DNA of 64,000 nucleotides, taken from assembly GCA_016490735.1 (NCBI GenBank), contig JAEMWC010000239.1:546001-610000 (forward strand). Reading direction: 5' to 3'. Each line of letters opens with the position of its first letter. Position 1 is the stretch's first letter. The DNA comes from Pachyseris speciosa. Lineage: Eukaryota > Cnidaria > Anthozoa > Scleractinia > Pachyseridae. The notes below the pieces were generated by a model. The model was not told where the DNA came from and ran no database searches. It saw only the letters and a list, made by a program, of their open reading frames with translations. This document shows, in pieces, positions 10,736 to 22,013 of this stretch. The translations under genes and the position numbers were made by a program.

Positions 10736-12246
10736 TCAAATCAATGAAATGACTAGATTCTTATTATATTCAATCACCCTGGAATCACCAATAATGCCCA
10801 AATTGTCAGCATTGGAAAATGGCTTGATCACCACCTCTCGCTTTTGTCTACCTATGAACTTCTGGCAGGCCCGTAAGCTTCGAATATTGACTGTGCCATC
10901 GCCATCCCCAAATAAAGTCTTAGGGAATGTATCAGGAAACTCATCTGTTCCATAAAGAAACTTTTCTGGAGTGTCTACACCACTACCATAGAGACAGTAC
11001 AGAGGTACATTGGGCGGGTCATTAATCCACACTGGTGGAACTTGCCAGGTGATGTTAATGGCATTAGGGTAACCAATGTCAAGGAAGAACTCTTTTAAGT
11101 TACCCACTGAGTAGTTCTGTTTGGCCGTTTGGACAATGACCTGTGTGAAAAGAGGTCAGAATGCATCAATCATAATTATTTTGCCTGAGTGAAAGCTGGC
11201 AGCACTTCTTCAAATCTATGATCGATGCAATAAAGTTATTACCAAACAATAATAATGCAGACCTTTACAATATTTTGAAGCAGGAGATAATGCATGATTA
11301 TGAACCAGGCTATAGGAAGCTGAACCTGGCTTGTGTAATATGTTACAGGTAAAAAGTAACTATACTGGTAAAACATTTTTTAACCTACCCTGTACATTGA
11401 AAATCAATTCTCTTTGTCTCCTTGTTCTAATTATAAATACTTAGAACTCTGAGACAACAGGAATTTAACTCTGAGTACATGTAGGTTAAAACATTTTCCC
11501 GAATTTAATTTTTATCTAGCTGCAACATGCATATAAAATTCAAGAAGTATTCAGGTGCCGAAAACTGAGTTTCCAAGGAGTGTTTATAGAAAGTTTACTT
11601 TGTCTTGCACTATGTTTTGAAATGTTTCCAATGGTCAGTAGCAACTTTACAAATGCTAAGTACCCAGATATAGAAATGCATTTTTAAGAAACACAACCAC
11701 AAATGAAACAAAACTTCAAGGAGTTTTCATTATTTTCAAGCACTTTCAGCAGAAATTCTTCTTTTCGCGGGCTTTTCTAGCACCCTTGTTCGAGGAGTGG
11801 CATGCACAAAATCCTGACTCACTTACACTCCTTTTTACTGTCTCTCTTTGTGACATAGCTTGACCTTTAAATTATGGAGCACAAAGTCACCAACCTACCT
11901 CTTCAGAAGCCCAGAAATCTTTGCATGGCAGCAGAAAAGCAGTGCTTTCATAAGTTCTGAGAACTGGCCTGAGATTCAGTGGCTCTACAACTACATCAGG
12001 CAAGCCTAAAGTTTGTCCCACATGCATATATACGCATAAGCTTAGCTGAGCCAGCCCAGGCACCAGCGATGGTTATCCAGACTCTAATGTGCATGTCTTT
12101 CCAGTCTTATGTCATCTTGCTCAGAAAGTGATGGGTATATGGACAACCAAGGCTGTGCGAGAGTAATACAACACTTGTATTGTTGTTCTTGATGTAGGTG
12201 TCTTCAATCAGAGCCTTGAAGTTGTCAAAGTATTCTTGGGCAGAAT
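10736..12246 (-). pseudogene. PLA2G15-like lysosomal phospholipase/LCAT family, copy A, 5'-truncated pseudogene
   Basis: Two exons remain, at 12246-11899 and 11140-10736, equal to exons 4 and 5 of the intact copy B gene. Exons 1-3 are absent because the duplication ends in the intron before them. The first exon holds the nucleophile motif (LSHSLGC). It then has an in-frame TAA at 12109-12107 where B reads CAA, and one extra A near 12008-12010 (348 bp against 347). The last exon keeps GDGDGTVN with the acid residue, but the predicted catalytic His of NADHLG is Asn (codon 10804-10802). Four independent lesions make a functional esterase very unlikely. Splice sites are still conserved. Confidence 0.9.
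11342..11527. mobile_element. Small MITE (AGGTNAAAA family) in pseudogene intron
   Basis: About 186 bp with inverted ends of the type GCAGGTAAAAATNAAATTC and an inner palindromic AGAACTCTGAGACAACAGG motif. Also in copy B (about 47805-48000). Relatives are at 12266-12450 and about 51770-51896. Confidence 0.45.
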
Positions 12247-12265
12247 CTGCAATGGTCAATGTAAA

Positions 12266-12450
12266 TATTGTACGTCAAAATGAAATTCAGGTCAAAATGA
12301 TTTTTTTTTAACCAGGTCAAAATCAAATTCCTTTGTCTTTTAACCCTAATTATTCATGATTCATAAATAATTAGGGTTAGAAGACAAATGAATTTCATTT
12401 TGACCTAGGTTAAAATCATTTTAACCTGAATTTTATTTTGACCTACAACA
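12266..12450. mobile_element. Small MITE of the same family, copy-A-specific
   Basis: 185 bp flanked by TAAA on both sides (12262-12265, 12451-12454). The matching site in copy B, just upstream of the exon 4 acceptor at 48750, has no insertion. Inverted ends are TATTGTACGTCAAAATGAAA and TGTTGTAGGTCAAAATAAAA (right end complemented). It sits within about 20 bp of the exon acceptor of the pseudogene. Confidence 0.65.
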
Positions 12451-12796
12451 TAAACATGCACAAAGTTACATAAACCTTCCCCACAGATGACCAAACTTTG
12501 GTTCATGTACAATATAACATGTACTTATCAGGTTCATCATATCTAAAAACTTTTGAATCTGTGGATCATGAGATCCTGAACAGTGATGCCCAAGAAAATG
12601 CTCCAGTTAACAGGCTCTACGTTCTTGTGCACACTTACTGTATGCTTTACACTTATCCAAGATTAGTATTTTTGGTTTAAATAACTGTACATAAAAGTGC
12701 TGCCAAAGAACATGAAAAACCAACTCAAAATCCAGCACTGTTTCCTGATGTCACTGACTAATTCCAAGATAAATCTTTTAATTAACCTAGTGATGA

Positions 12797-14730
12797 CGAA
12801 GAGTTTCAAATAAAATTAACTGCCCGGGAGTCAGGAATTTCTATAAAATTTCTGCGATGCCTCATTCCCACTGCCTGAAAGTATTATATCTTCGTTTGGA
12901 ATTGCCAAGCGATTGTGGAAAGGAAAATGGCTTTGCGGCTGACCATTTTTGCAAACTTGGGCATATTATGAAATCGCCATATTCTAGACACTTAAAAAAT
13001 TTTTGTGGCTTAACGCACGGGCACGGTTTCATGGAGGCTAAATACCCGGCTGACCCGGCAGTCCGAGATTTTTATCTAAACTGAAGTCTGAAGTCTCCAC
13101 TGTCTCACCAGTGTAAATCTTTGAGCTTATTCCACCTTTCCAGAAGTACCAAGCGACTACAAAAAATTCAATACAGCTCTGCTTAATTGTCTGCAAATTG
13201 ACACACGGGCAAGGTTTCACATAGCACGACGTAGGTTATAATAGTCTATAATGATAAAAATGCCCACAGTCCAAAACGTTTATCTCTCTGTCATAAATTG
13301 TGTGTTTACATAATCTTTCTATAACAAAACCCTTTTAATATGTTTAAAGTTGATTGGGGGGTGGGGGGGGGGGGTTCTAAAAGAGATTTAATAAGGGGAG
13401 GCTCCGCCCCGAGGAGGTCCGCCGACCCGTTACCCTTTTTTATACCATTTTTGTGTGGCTTACACGAAGTGTAAACCACTTTATGTCATCGCCCAAGATA
13501 TTTTTGGCTGGATTTGTCACGGTGAACAAAAGCGCTTGTCACGTGGCTTAGATAGGTTCCAGTCTACGCTCGGCTAAGTTACATAACCTTCATAAAGCGG
13601 CCATAATTCAGTTCTTCGGTCATCTTTGTTGCTTAAATTTCACACGCCGGCTTTCCTACAGTTGGCTTGTCTTCTTAGTGCGGATTACAGTGAGGATTTG
13701 TACTCACGCACGGCAACATTCCGACCTTTGGAGTCATTTATTGACTCTCGCAAGATAACATTTGTATTAATGGCTTGAATCTGACAGCAGACCTGCTTGA
13801 AAGTGTCTGAAAGTATTTGGAAGCCTCTGAAATTACTTGAAAGGAAAAGAGATTCTTCTTTGCTTGTGTTGTCCTTGCTATGCTGTTGCAGTTCAATTGG
13901 ACAAACCATGTACGCACAGTTGACAAGATTTAGTCTGAAGTAAGTAAAATTGGAATCTCTGTTGAACAAGAATCGGCTCTCATGACAATTTCCTTATAAG
14001 AAAAGATGCTTTGTCGCGTTTCAAAGATCGTTTTTGGAATGTAATGCTAATATGAATGTCTTTTATTTAAGCTTGCCAACACTGAAACAAGTTGTTGGAC
14101 AATACAAAATGTCGAATGAAGTAGTGTTTTGGTTAACCTAATTTATAATTTGGTATATACATAGTGTTACAACTGCTGAAAAGTTAAGACTGTCAAACCC
14201 GATTGCAGGACAATATTTGCTAACTATAAATAAAAGAAGCATTGATAACCTAGAATGAGTTAGAGTGCAGGCTTTTTGTTCTGTTTACTGTTTCTGGAAT
14301 CTATTATGGTGACAGGCTATGTCTATTGAACTTTCTCTTAGATAAAACACTCCAGGTCAAATTATAAATCTTGTTGGCTTAAAAATTATTTGCCATGTTA
14401 ATGTAATGTTAGTTCAGAATACTATTCCACATATGATTCATTAAAAATATTGCTTGTGTTGTGATCTTGTTTTGCACCTATCTTTTCTTCCTAAATTTTT
14501 CCATTTGCAACCCCATATCCACCTACCTCAACTATTTTTTTCTGTGTTCTTTATTTAAAATACAGTCCCACAAAACCCAAACACTATTGTGAATGTTTTG
14601 GTCTCAACCAACTGAAAGTAGAACTTTTGTGGCCTAATGGACAACAAATCCTAGGCTCAGCATTATGTTACTTAACATGTATGTATTGTCCAAAATTAGT
14701 CATACATTTAAACCAAATCACGCTCCCAAT
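12797..14730. other. Unique sequence between duplication edge and tRNA-like element; no gene recognised
   Basis: Contains two loosely similar segments (about 12850-13060 and 13090-13230) sharing CACGGGCAMGGTTTCA, a G-rich tract at 13356-13374 and a GC-rich patch at 13390-13430. ORFs at 12857-13084 (plus) and 13685-13969 (minus) show no recognisable domain or splice context. Confidence 0.45.
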
Positions 14731-14815
14731 GCTCTAGTGTAGTCAAATGAAGAATGATCCTCGCAGTTGTGAACGCAATTTATGCAATTGCGAAAAGAAG
14801 CCTGAAAAAAATTCA

Positions 14816-14868
14816 GGACTTCAACGGGGTTTGAACCCGTGACCTCGCGATTACCGGTGCGATGCTCC

Positions 14869-14889
<21 letters not shown>
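14816..14889 (-). tRNA. tRNA-Thr-like core (GGT), probably not a working tRNA
   Basis: 74 nt with a paired acceptor (GGCTTCA with TGAAGTC), a GCTC/GAGC D stem and an ACGGG/CCCGT T stem with TTCAAAC loop, so both internal Pol III boxes are present. The standard 5-bp anticodon stem does not pair; pairing shifted by one (TCGC with GCGA) gives a 10-nt loop, and U33 is missing. Anticodon by position would be GGT. Best read as the head of the SINE-like repeat. Confidence 0.5.
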
Positions 14890-14904
<15 letters not shown>

Positions 14905-15127
14905 AGGTCAATTGTGGGTTCATATGTTCCCGTGAAAGAAATGAGTGTGAATGATGTATGAAATAATTCATACATGAACTGCGGAAATGAAATCAAATGA
15001 AGAATGATCCTCGCAGTTGTGAACGCAATTTATGCAATTGCGAAAAGAAGCCTGAAAAAAATTCAGGACTTCAACGGGGTTCATATGTTCCCGTGAAAGA
15101 AATGAGTGTGAAGCCTATGAAGCCACT

Positions 15128-15142
<15 letters not shown>

Positions 15143-15168
<26 letters not shown>

Positions 15169-15216
15169 ATCGCACCGGTAATCGCGAGGTCACGGGTTCA
15201 AACCCCGTTGAAGTCC
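15143..15216 (+). tRNA. tRNA-Thr-like core (GGT), inverted partner
   Basis: Same 74-nt core as at 14816-14889 on the opposite strand, differing at one or two positions, with the same non-canonical anticodon arm. About 250 bp separates the two, so a transcript could fold into one large hairpin. Confidence 0.5.
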
Positions 15217-15347
15217 TGAATTTTTTTCAGGCTTCTTTTCACAATTGCATAAATTGCGTTCACAACTGCGAGGATCATTCTTCATTTGATTTCATTTCCG
15301 CAGTTCATGTATGAATTATTTCATATATCATTCACGCTCCAGTGTAG

Positions 15348-16006
15348 GTTACATCATTTGCTGAATGTCCCGGCCCTTCTTTTAAGATTTGTGTTCATGT
15401 GCTGGTACACAAAATGCAAAAAAGATATTCATATGAAATGCTTCCCTAGAGTTAATTTCACATCACTTGGCTTGGAAAAGAAGATCAACCTATAAACAAG
15501 TTTCAGAACTCAATTCCACTTTGTTACGTAAACAAAATCATGACTGAATATATCAGGCCACTATGGGAGATGATGCTGAGTTTTTTAGTTCTTAAAATCC
15601 TCACTTTCAAAGTGACACTACATTTGCAACCTTTGTTGTGAAAATGAGACTTTTGCATAACAAAGGGAACTTTAAGCAAGGACTACGGAAGCGTCTAGCA
15701 CGCCTTTTCCAAATAATTGAATTCGGAAACCTTTCATTATGGAAATATTTTGCTTATTAGAACTTGTATTTTAGCACTTGGGCGAGGAAAGCGCATGATT
15801 GGAAAATCAAGTTCGATTTGTTGTTTTTAGGCACATAGAATGGAGTCGTCAAAATGATGTTGTGTTGTGTACAGAAATAAAATTTACACCGTGAGAAAGA
15901 AGAAGCAAATCTCATTTCTTTAACATATGGCATGACGTACCCACTTCTGCCACTTCACCGAAGAGAAAAATATTAGAAACGTTTCGTACAACGCAACGTA
16001 GTACGG
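15348..16006. other. Intergenic, nothing recognised
   Basis: No ORF with domain signal, no TIR pair and no RNA signal seen. Confidence 0.4.
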
Positions 16007-16173
16007 CTTGCTTAATGAGAGTGCTTGCCTTCCATCAATGTGGCCCAGGTTCAATTCCCAGCGTCATAAGTGGGCTGAGTTTGTTGGTTCTCTTCTTTGC
16101 TCCGAGAGGTTTTTCTCTGGGTACTCCGGTTTTCCCATCCTGCCAAAAACCAACATTTGATTTGATTTGATTC
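16007..16173 (+). mobile_element. tRNA-derived SINE, internally deleted
   Basis: Matches the SINE at 2184-2474: GAGAGTGCTTGCCTTCCA, the B box GGTTCAATTCC, then GTTGGTTCTC and a TTTGATTTGATT tail. The middle segment (ATTCCAATTCGATC) is missing. Confidence 0.65.
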
Positions 16174-16407
16174 AGTCTCCCAATTTGCAGGAACTCAGAA
16201 AATAATGGTCTATTGTATGCCAGTTATTGATTGATAGGAACAATATGGAAAACTATCTAACTGTAATCACAAGTAGCTCTACTAATAGAAACTTGATAAG
16301 AGAACAGATAGATACTAATAGTTTTTCAGCTTCATGTTGAAGCAGCTAAATTTTGTAAGCCACACATGTACGCATTGTGGACCTATTTTTGACAGAAGAG
16401 GTACTCC

Positions 16408-17494
16408 TTGATTAGTACCCCTTTGATTAGTGATATTGTAGAACTAAGTCAAAACGTCAACAACAAGATTAAAGTACAGCTCAGAATCGAAAGATTAACC
16501 CAGTATCGAGAATGCTATCTTCAATTGAGAAATGAGATAATCGGTTTGATCGCAGAAGAGAATATTGAGGAAGAGCTTGGTAGGTGGAAAGGTCTTTTGG
16601 ATGCTATAGATAAAGCTGTTGATCTTGCCCATGAATACCTAAATAAGGAAGGCAAAGTAGAATATCAAAGCTCCAAAGAAAGAACACATAATGAAAGTCG
16701 CCAATCGACAAACCTGAAGTTACCCAGGATTGAGCTTCCCAAGTTCAATGGTGATGTTTTGAAATTCCAAAACTTTTGGGATCAGTTTGAAGCTGCAGTG
16801 CATGATAATGACGACTTGCCAAATGTTCAGAAGTTTACCTACCTACGTTCAGTGCTGACCGGAAATGTCTTGCAAACAATAGAAGGGTTTGAAATAACTG
16901 GAGCAAATTATCAACCAGCCGTGGAATGTCTCAAGCACAGGTATGGAAGAAAGCGTGTGATTATCTCATCGTTAGTGAAATCTGTCATTAAGATGGATGC
17001 CAAGTCTAGTGTTAGTGCAACTTCCCTCCGAGATCTTTACGACACACTCAAGAACAAAACTAGAGCTTTAGAAGCTCTTGGTGAAAACCCAATGAATCAC
17101 GGATGTATCCTGTTGCCAGTGTTCGAGGCAAAGTAACCCCCTCAGTTACTGGAAAAGTGGGAGCTAGAGCTTGCAGATACCCCAGAGGAGGAAATTGATC
17201 TTGATTTGTTCTTCAAATTCCTCAATCGACAAGTTGTATCCAAAGAGGCAGGAGAGAGAGGGCTTCTCACAAACACTGACCCAAACGATCGTAGTTCCGG
17301 CAGGGGTAGAAATGAAAGTAGGAAGTCAGCTCACACCTATAGAAGTGACCGTGAACGAGTATCAACTGCTTCTGCTTTGTTCAGTGAGGCACGACCACCG
17401 TCAAATGCAGCTTGTAGTTTTTGCCACGCAGATCATGGGGCACCAAACTGCCCAGTGTTTAATGGGAAATCAGTGGACGAAAGATGGAAACTAG
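16408..17494 (+). pseudogene. BEL/Pao gag-like region
   Basis: The frame holds the DUF1759-type gag segment typical of Pao elements (LPRIELPKFNGD, FWDQFEAAVHDN, YLRSVLTG), then after one in-frame TAA at 17134-17136 continues in the same frame to a Cys/His cluster (CSFCHADHGAPNCPVF) resembling a retroviral-type zinc knuckle. It ends where the LINE was inserted (17493). In an intact element this protein would package the RNA. Confidence 0.75.
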
Positions 17495-19470
17495 ATAGAT
17501 AGATAGATAGATAGATAGTTTATTAATAACCGATTTGCAACTAAAAGTTGAATTATACGATTATTTACAAAAAATTGAATATTGATAATTACATTAAAAA
17601 GACTACAAGTAATTTAAAACAAGTTGTATAAATATATGGATAAGAAACAGCAAATAAGGACACTGTATATGTTCTAAAATAAAGTATATCGAAGAGATTT
17701 AAAAAAACTACTAAAATCGTTCAAGCCTTAAGGGCATTAAAAGTAATAAAACTGTTACGAAACCTGTTCGTCTTAAAAACTGGCTTGAACTTCCGCATAT
17801 TTCTTAGGTTATAGGTACATGTGTTGCGAACAGGAAGAAGGTCATGGAGCTTGTTCTGTTTGTTCTGTAAAATTTCCTTAAAGAGTTTATCAACTAGTTC
17901 CTGACGGCGGTCTGAAAGTTTAGTTAGGCGTGATTCAACCAAGGCCTCATTATATGAGCAAAGAGGAAAAATGATGCGCATAGCCAGCTTTTGTACTCCT
18001 TCAAGCTCGTTGGAGAGGTACGCGGAAAAACCGTCATGAAAGACAAGACACGCATACTCTGTGATCGGACGAACACAAGTGCAGAAAAACTGGACTAACT
18101 CACGGGTACCAAGACCAGAGCGTTTAAGCTGAGATAAACTATACAAACGCTTCCTAGCTTTCTTGATAATGGAGTCAATGTGACAAATCCATTTCAAATC
18201 ATTGGAAATGTTAAGGCCTAGTATTTTGGCACTAGTAACTAAATCAACAGGCATGCCATTAACAACAACTGGACCGAATGAAGTAGTGTTGTTAGTGTTA
18301 AAGTTTATAAGCAGTTCTTTGCATTTCGTCTCGTTTAATTGAAACTTATCCATGGTCGCACGGCTTGCTAGGGTGTCAACAGCGGCTTGGATGTGACTGT
18401 CTCGGTTCTTGCTTATCGTCTCCGAAATCGTAGTGGTATCGTCAACATACTTCCAGAGATCGGTTCCAGGAACGGCGAGCTCGTTGATCATGATGATAAA
18501 CAGCCACGGCCCTAGTTTTGTACCTTGGGGAACCCCCGCCGGTACCGCGCCCCATTCCGAAAAGCAGTCGTGGCCGAGTTTAACACGCTTTTGCGTGAGG
18601 TGAGAAAGTCGGTAATCCAAGAGATGACGGCATCAGGGATGTTATATGTACCCAGCTTCCTGACCAAAATCCGGTGGTCGATGAGGTCAAAAGCTTTTTT
18701 AAAGTTAACGAGAATCATCCTCACAGACGCCCCGTTACCGTCAGTAGCACTGTACCAGGCATGAGTCATGCTAACTAGGGCTTCGGTGGTACTTGAACCG
18801 GGAACAGTGCCAAACTGCCTCGGGTCGACCTTAGCGAGTACAGCAGGTTTAACGTAACGATCAACCACAAAGTGCTCAGCCAACTTGGAAAGGACAGGTG
18901 TAAGTGAAATTGGTCTCAAGTGTTTGTTAACGTCATAAACAGGGGTCTGCTTAGGAATAGGGGCAACGTTGGCGTGCTTCCAGGAATGGGGCAGACGAGC
19001 CTCCAGGTATGAGCAATTAAGAATATCAGTAACCACTGGAGCCAGTAAGTCCGCGTTCTCTTTCAAAAGCCAGGCGGGCACGTCGTCTGGTCCAGAAGCT
19101 TTAGCAGGATTAAGGGCGATGAGTTTCATTAGGACTCAGAACTCAGTAACCGTTGGCGTGTCGGTGTATTGCGCGGCAGGTGAAATTCCAGGATCCAATG
19201 GAGTAAAAATGTTCATTGGGGCAAGAAAAGCATTGTTAATGACGTTGGCAAGGGCCGTACGACTAGAATCAGGCCCTGAGTCAATATGCTTCAAGACAGA
19301 GGTCGGATCCGTGCGCGTAGCTGATTGCATGAGTGTGACAACTCTTGGGGGGGAAACCAGTGAAACCAAGAGATTGCAAAGAGTGCGATTTGGTCTCTTA
19401 CCGATCAAGGGAGAACCAACAGAAGCTGTAGAAGTGGAATCCCTTACCATTCCAAAGATTAGTAACCCCC
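17493..19470 (-). mobile_element. CR1-like non-LTR retrotransposon nested in the BEL element
   Basis: Inserted opposite to its host. At its 3' end (left side) is a (TAGA)n tail at 17494-17519, then a 3' UTR of about 200 bp, then the ORF2 C-terminus. 5'-truncated near 19470, where BEL sequence resumes. The short tandem-repeat tail is typical of CR1/L2-type elements. Confidence 0.75.
17721..19450 (-). pseudogene. Non-LTR reverse transcriptase fragment
   Basis: Three overlapping frames together cover the reverse transcriptase palm: KASGPDDVPAWLLKE (19120 side), then HLRPISLTPVLSKL and KKAFDLIDH, then a frame change near 18615, then AGVPQGTKLGPWLF and the catalytic YVDDTTTI box, and a C-terminal region with VQFFCTCVRPITEYAC. 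A stop separates the 19136-19450 segment from the next. The endonuclease domain is missing. Frameshift plus stop plus 5' truncation make it inactive. Confidence 0.8.
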
Positions 19471-19651
19471 CTAGGTCCTGTCAAGTTAAATCTTCAGAAC
19501 AATCCTCGCGTACAAGGTTTAACACTCGCAGATTCCTACCCTCGTAATTCAGTTCAAGTTGATGTCCTCATCGGTGCTGATTACTATTATTCATTTGTAA
19601 CTGGGATACATAAGAGAGGACCAACTGTCGATTCATTGATTGCTGTGAAAT

Positions 19652-19835
19652 CTCACTATGGCTGGACTCTTACAGGAGCCATCGATCGCTCTTCAAAGTG
19701 CACCACATCCATGTTAACAGTACTAGAGAACAATGATTGCAAGCTCACTATGGCTGGACTCTTACAGGAGCCATCGATCGCTCTTCAAAGTGCACCACAT
19801 CCATGTTAACAGTACTAGAGAACAATGATTGCAAG
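19652..19835. repeat. 92-bp tandem duplication in BEL pol
   Basis: 19652-19743 is repeated without visible change at 19744-19835, starting CTCACTATGGCTGGACTC. The added length is not a multiple of three, so it shifts the pol frame ahead of the reverse transcriptase. The identity of the units points to a recent event. Confidence 0.9.
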
Positions 19836-19973
19836 CTTAAGGCGCTTTTGGGAACTAGAATCAATTGGTATTACTGAAGCAGAGAAGGACTGAACTTTGA
19901 TGGAGAAAACTATGAAGTTCAACTACCCTGGAAGAAAGATCATCCAAGACTGGAGAACAATTACACACAAGCT

Positions 19974-20657
19974 TTGAAACGACTCGAAAGCATCGAAATG
20001 AGGCTGAAACGAGATCCTGTTAGAGCTGAAGCTTACAGTGCTGCAATCAACCAAAACGCAGAGAAAGGTTTTGCAGAAGAAGTACCTGGTCAGGAAAGTG
20101 AAGTTGGTATTGTTCAGTATTTACCACACCATGCAGTGTTCCGCGCAGATAAGAAGGTAACAAAATGCAGAATTGTATTTGACGCTTCCACACGAGAAGA
20201 GGGCGGTGCTTCTCTTAACGATTGTGTCCTTCCTGGTCCTGCACTACAATCTAATCTGGCATCTGCTCTCATCCGTTTTCGTACCCACAGAGTCGGCCTG
20301 ATAGCAGATGTTGACAAGATGCTTCTTCAAGTGAAGCTCGCACCTAAAGATCAAGATGTACACCGGTACCTATGGAGAGACTTGCAGGTCAACAAACCAC
20401 CCAAAGTCTACAGGATGCAAAGATTGACATTTGGAGTAAACTCTAGTCCATTTCTTACAATCGCAACTGTTCACAATCATGCCAATAAGTATGCAGAGAC
20501 ATTCCCTGATGCAACAAGGGAAATCCTACAAAACATGTATGTGGACGACTGCTTAACGGGAGCCGAGACAGACATCTCTGCCTTGAAACTTAAACAGGAG
20601 ATGTCAGAGATCATGATGACTGCAGCGTTTAACTTAACAAAGTGGGCAAGCAACTAA
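19974..20657 (+). pseudogene. BEL/Pao reverse transcriptase
   Basis: RT finger/palm motifs are visible: HHAVFRADKKVTKCRIVFDAS, LNDCVLPGPALQ, then FGVNSSPF and the catalytic NMYVDDCL box. One in-frame TAA at 20655-20657 separates it from the following RNase H frame, which continues in the same phase. Likely dead because of that stop and the upstream frame shift. Confidence 0.85.
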
Positions 20658-20666
20658 GAGCTTGTA

Positions 20667-21418
20667 ATGGCCAGCATAGACCCAGCTAGGAGAGCTTCGT
20701 CGCCACTAGTAGAGTTTGATTCAAGTGAGCCGCTCAAGGCATTTGGCGTGTCGGGGGAGTTGACCGCTGACTGCTTCAGATTCCTGGCACCAAATAGCAT
20801 TATCTCATGTCATGACAGAATGACGAAGAGAAGTGTACTAAGCCTAGCATCAAAAGTGTTTGACCCAATGGGACTGATATCGCCTTTTACTGTGAGAGCC
20901 AAAATCCCTTTCCAAGAGCTGTGGCGAAAAGGATTACAGTGGGATAACCAATTGGATAGTGTCACTGGAGAGGGATGGTCATCATGGAAATCAGATTTGT
21001 TGCAGTTGAAAGATGTGACCATTCCCCGTTGCTTTAGGAGCGGCATCACCCCTGGCTCTAGGATCGAACTACACGGTTTCGGAGATGCTTCGCCAAAGGC
21101 GTACGGAGCTGCAGTGTATATTCCAGTAACAGATAAGCAAGGACAGATTTCGTCACAGCTAATGATGTCAAAATCCAGAGTTGCACCTATGAAGACAGTG
21201 TCACTTCCAAGACTAGAGTTTCTAGCGACATTTGTTAATGCTAAATTGCTTAAATTTGTTGTAGAGACTTTGCCAATCAAGATTGATAACGTCGTGTGTT
21301 ATACAGACAGCATGGTGGCACTTCAATGGATCCGATGGCAGAGTTCTTGCTGGAAGCCGTTCGTAGGAAACCGAGTAGTAGAAATACAGTCGACATGGGA
21401 TCCTGAATGTTGGAAGTA
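20667..21418 (+). pseudogene. BEL/Pao RT connection and RNase H-like region
   Basis: Contains the Pao-type connection (SLASKVFDPMGLISPF) and RNase H block (LHGFGDASPKAYGAAVY, then SLPRLEFLA and VVCYTDSMVALQWI). Cut by the 593-bp MITE at 21419; the coding sequence resumes in frame at the other side of the MITE (22014) with the usual PGKENLADLLTRG motif. Confidence 0.8.
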
Positions 21419-22011
21419 CAGTAGAACCCCGGTAACTCGAACTCAGATAACTCGAACTCCCCCGCTGACTCGAACTGACTCTTAATTCCCTTGAATTTGA
21501 CCCAACTTTTCAGTCATTTTTACTCGGTTAACTCGAACTCGGGTAACTCGAAAACCCCACTAACTCGAACTAAATTTCATTTCCCAACATCAAAATTTAC
21601 TCCGATAACTCGAATTTCTGGTCCTTATAACTCTCCACGGATGCCCATTGAGCTACCCCATTAGCTTTTCTTATGGTGTGATCGAATTCTAACACTAGAA
21701 CAAAGACTGGAGCAATTTGATTTAACGCAAAAGGAAACATAAATTGAGTGTATTAAATAAACTAAGTTACATTCACAGTATTGCATTGTCGTAAGAATGC
21801 ATAATCGTTACAGTTGTTATAAAATGTATTAGTTTCTCGTGATATAAGTTTAATTTGCGCTGTATTGTATACCGAAGTGCTTAAAATCAATAAAATATTA
21901 ATTATTAACCTGGAAAATTGAATACTTTAATCGACCCCGATAACTCGAAACCCCACTGACTCGAACAGTTTTTCGTTTCCCTTCAGAGTTCGAGTTAACG
22001 GGGTTCTTCTG
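21419..22011. mobile_element. pogo/Tigger-like MITE
   Basis: 593 bp, TA on each side (21417-21418, 22012-22013), TIRs of about 26 bp starting CAGTAGAACCCCGGTAACTC. Many internal TAACTCGAA units lie in both halves. No transposase. Removing it restores continuity of the BEL pol frame, which confirms the ends. TA target and CAGTAGAACC ends are typical of pogo-group Tc1/mariner elements. Confidence 0.85.
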
Positions 22012-22013
22012 TA

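Larger units (their letters stand above)
1..12796. repeat. Segmental duplication, copy A
   Basis: Direct repeat of 37452-49123. Base 1 matches base 37452, and homology ends after the shared string TAGTGATGA (A 12796, B 49123). Copy A continues beyond the left edge. It carries insertions absent from B at 1828-2158, 6976-8383, about 9827-10230 and 12266-12450. It lacks B's 40788-41601 element and about 360 bp before the GT tract at 40498. Exonic sequence differs by a few percent. Confidence 0.95.
14743..15335. mobile_element. Composite SINE-like element with inverted tRNA-like cores, locus 1
   Basis: 593 bp flanked by near-identical 12-bp repeats GCTCYAGTGTAG (14731-14742, 15336-15347), as expected of LINE-type target duplication. 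The left end is CAAATGAAGAATGATCC and the right end TTTCATATATCATTC. It contains a minus-strand tRNA-like core (14816-14889), a second minus unit whose core is deleted near 15083, then a plus-strand core (15143-15216). Each core is followed by the hairpins CCTGAATTTTTTTCAGG and CGCAATTGCATAAATTGCG. The same termini occur at 55942-56716. Confidence 0.75.

Noticed and set aside
12857..13220. Two small frames with CGKENGFAADHF and CPCVNLQTIKQ
   Set aside because: They lie in a loosely repeated segment on opposite strands; no family signal.
13685..13969. Minus-strand frame of 94 codons
   Set aside because: No recognisable domain or splice context, and AT-rich surroundings; not supportable as a gene.
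14816..15216. Two functional tRNA genes
   Set aside because: Anticodon arm is not canonical, and the cores are embedded in a repeat with SINE-type target duplication.
18969..19547. 192-codon plus-strand frame
   Set aside because: Antisense to the LINE reverse transcriptase and running across its border into BEL sequence.
20810..21280. 156-codon minus-strand frame
   Set aside because: Antisense to the BEL RNase H region; no domain of its own.
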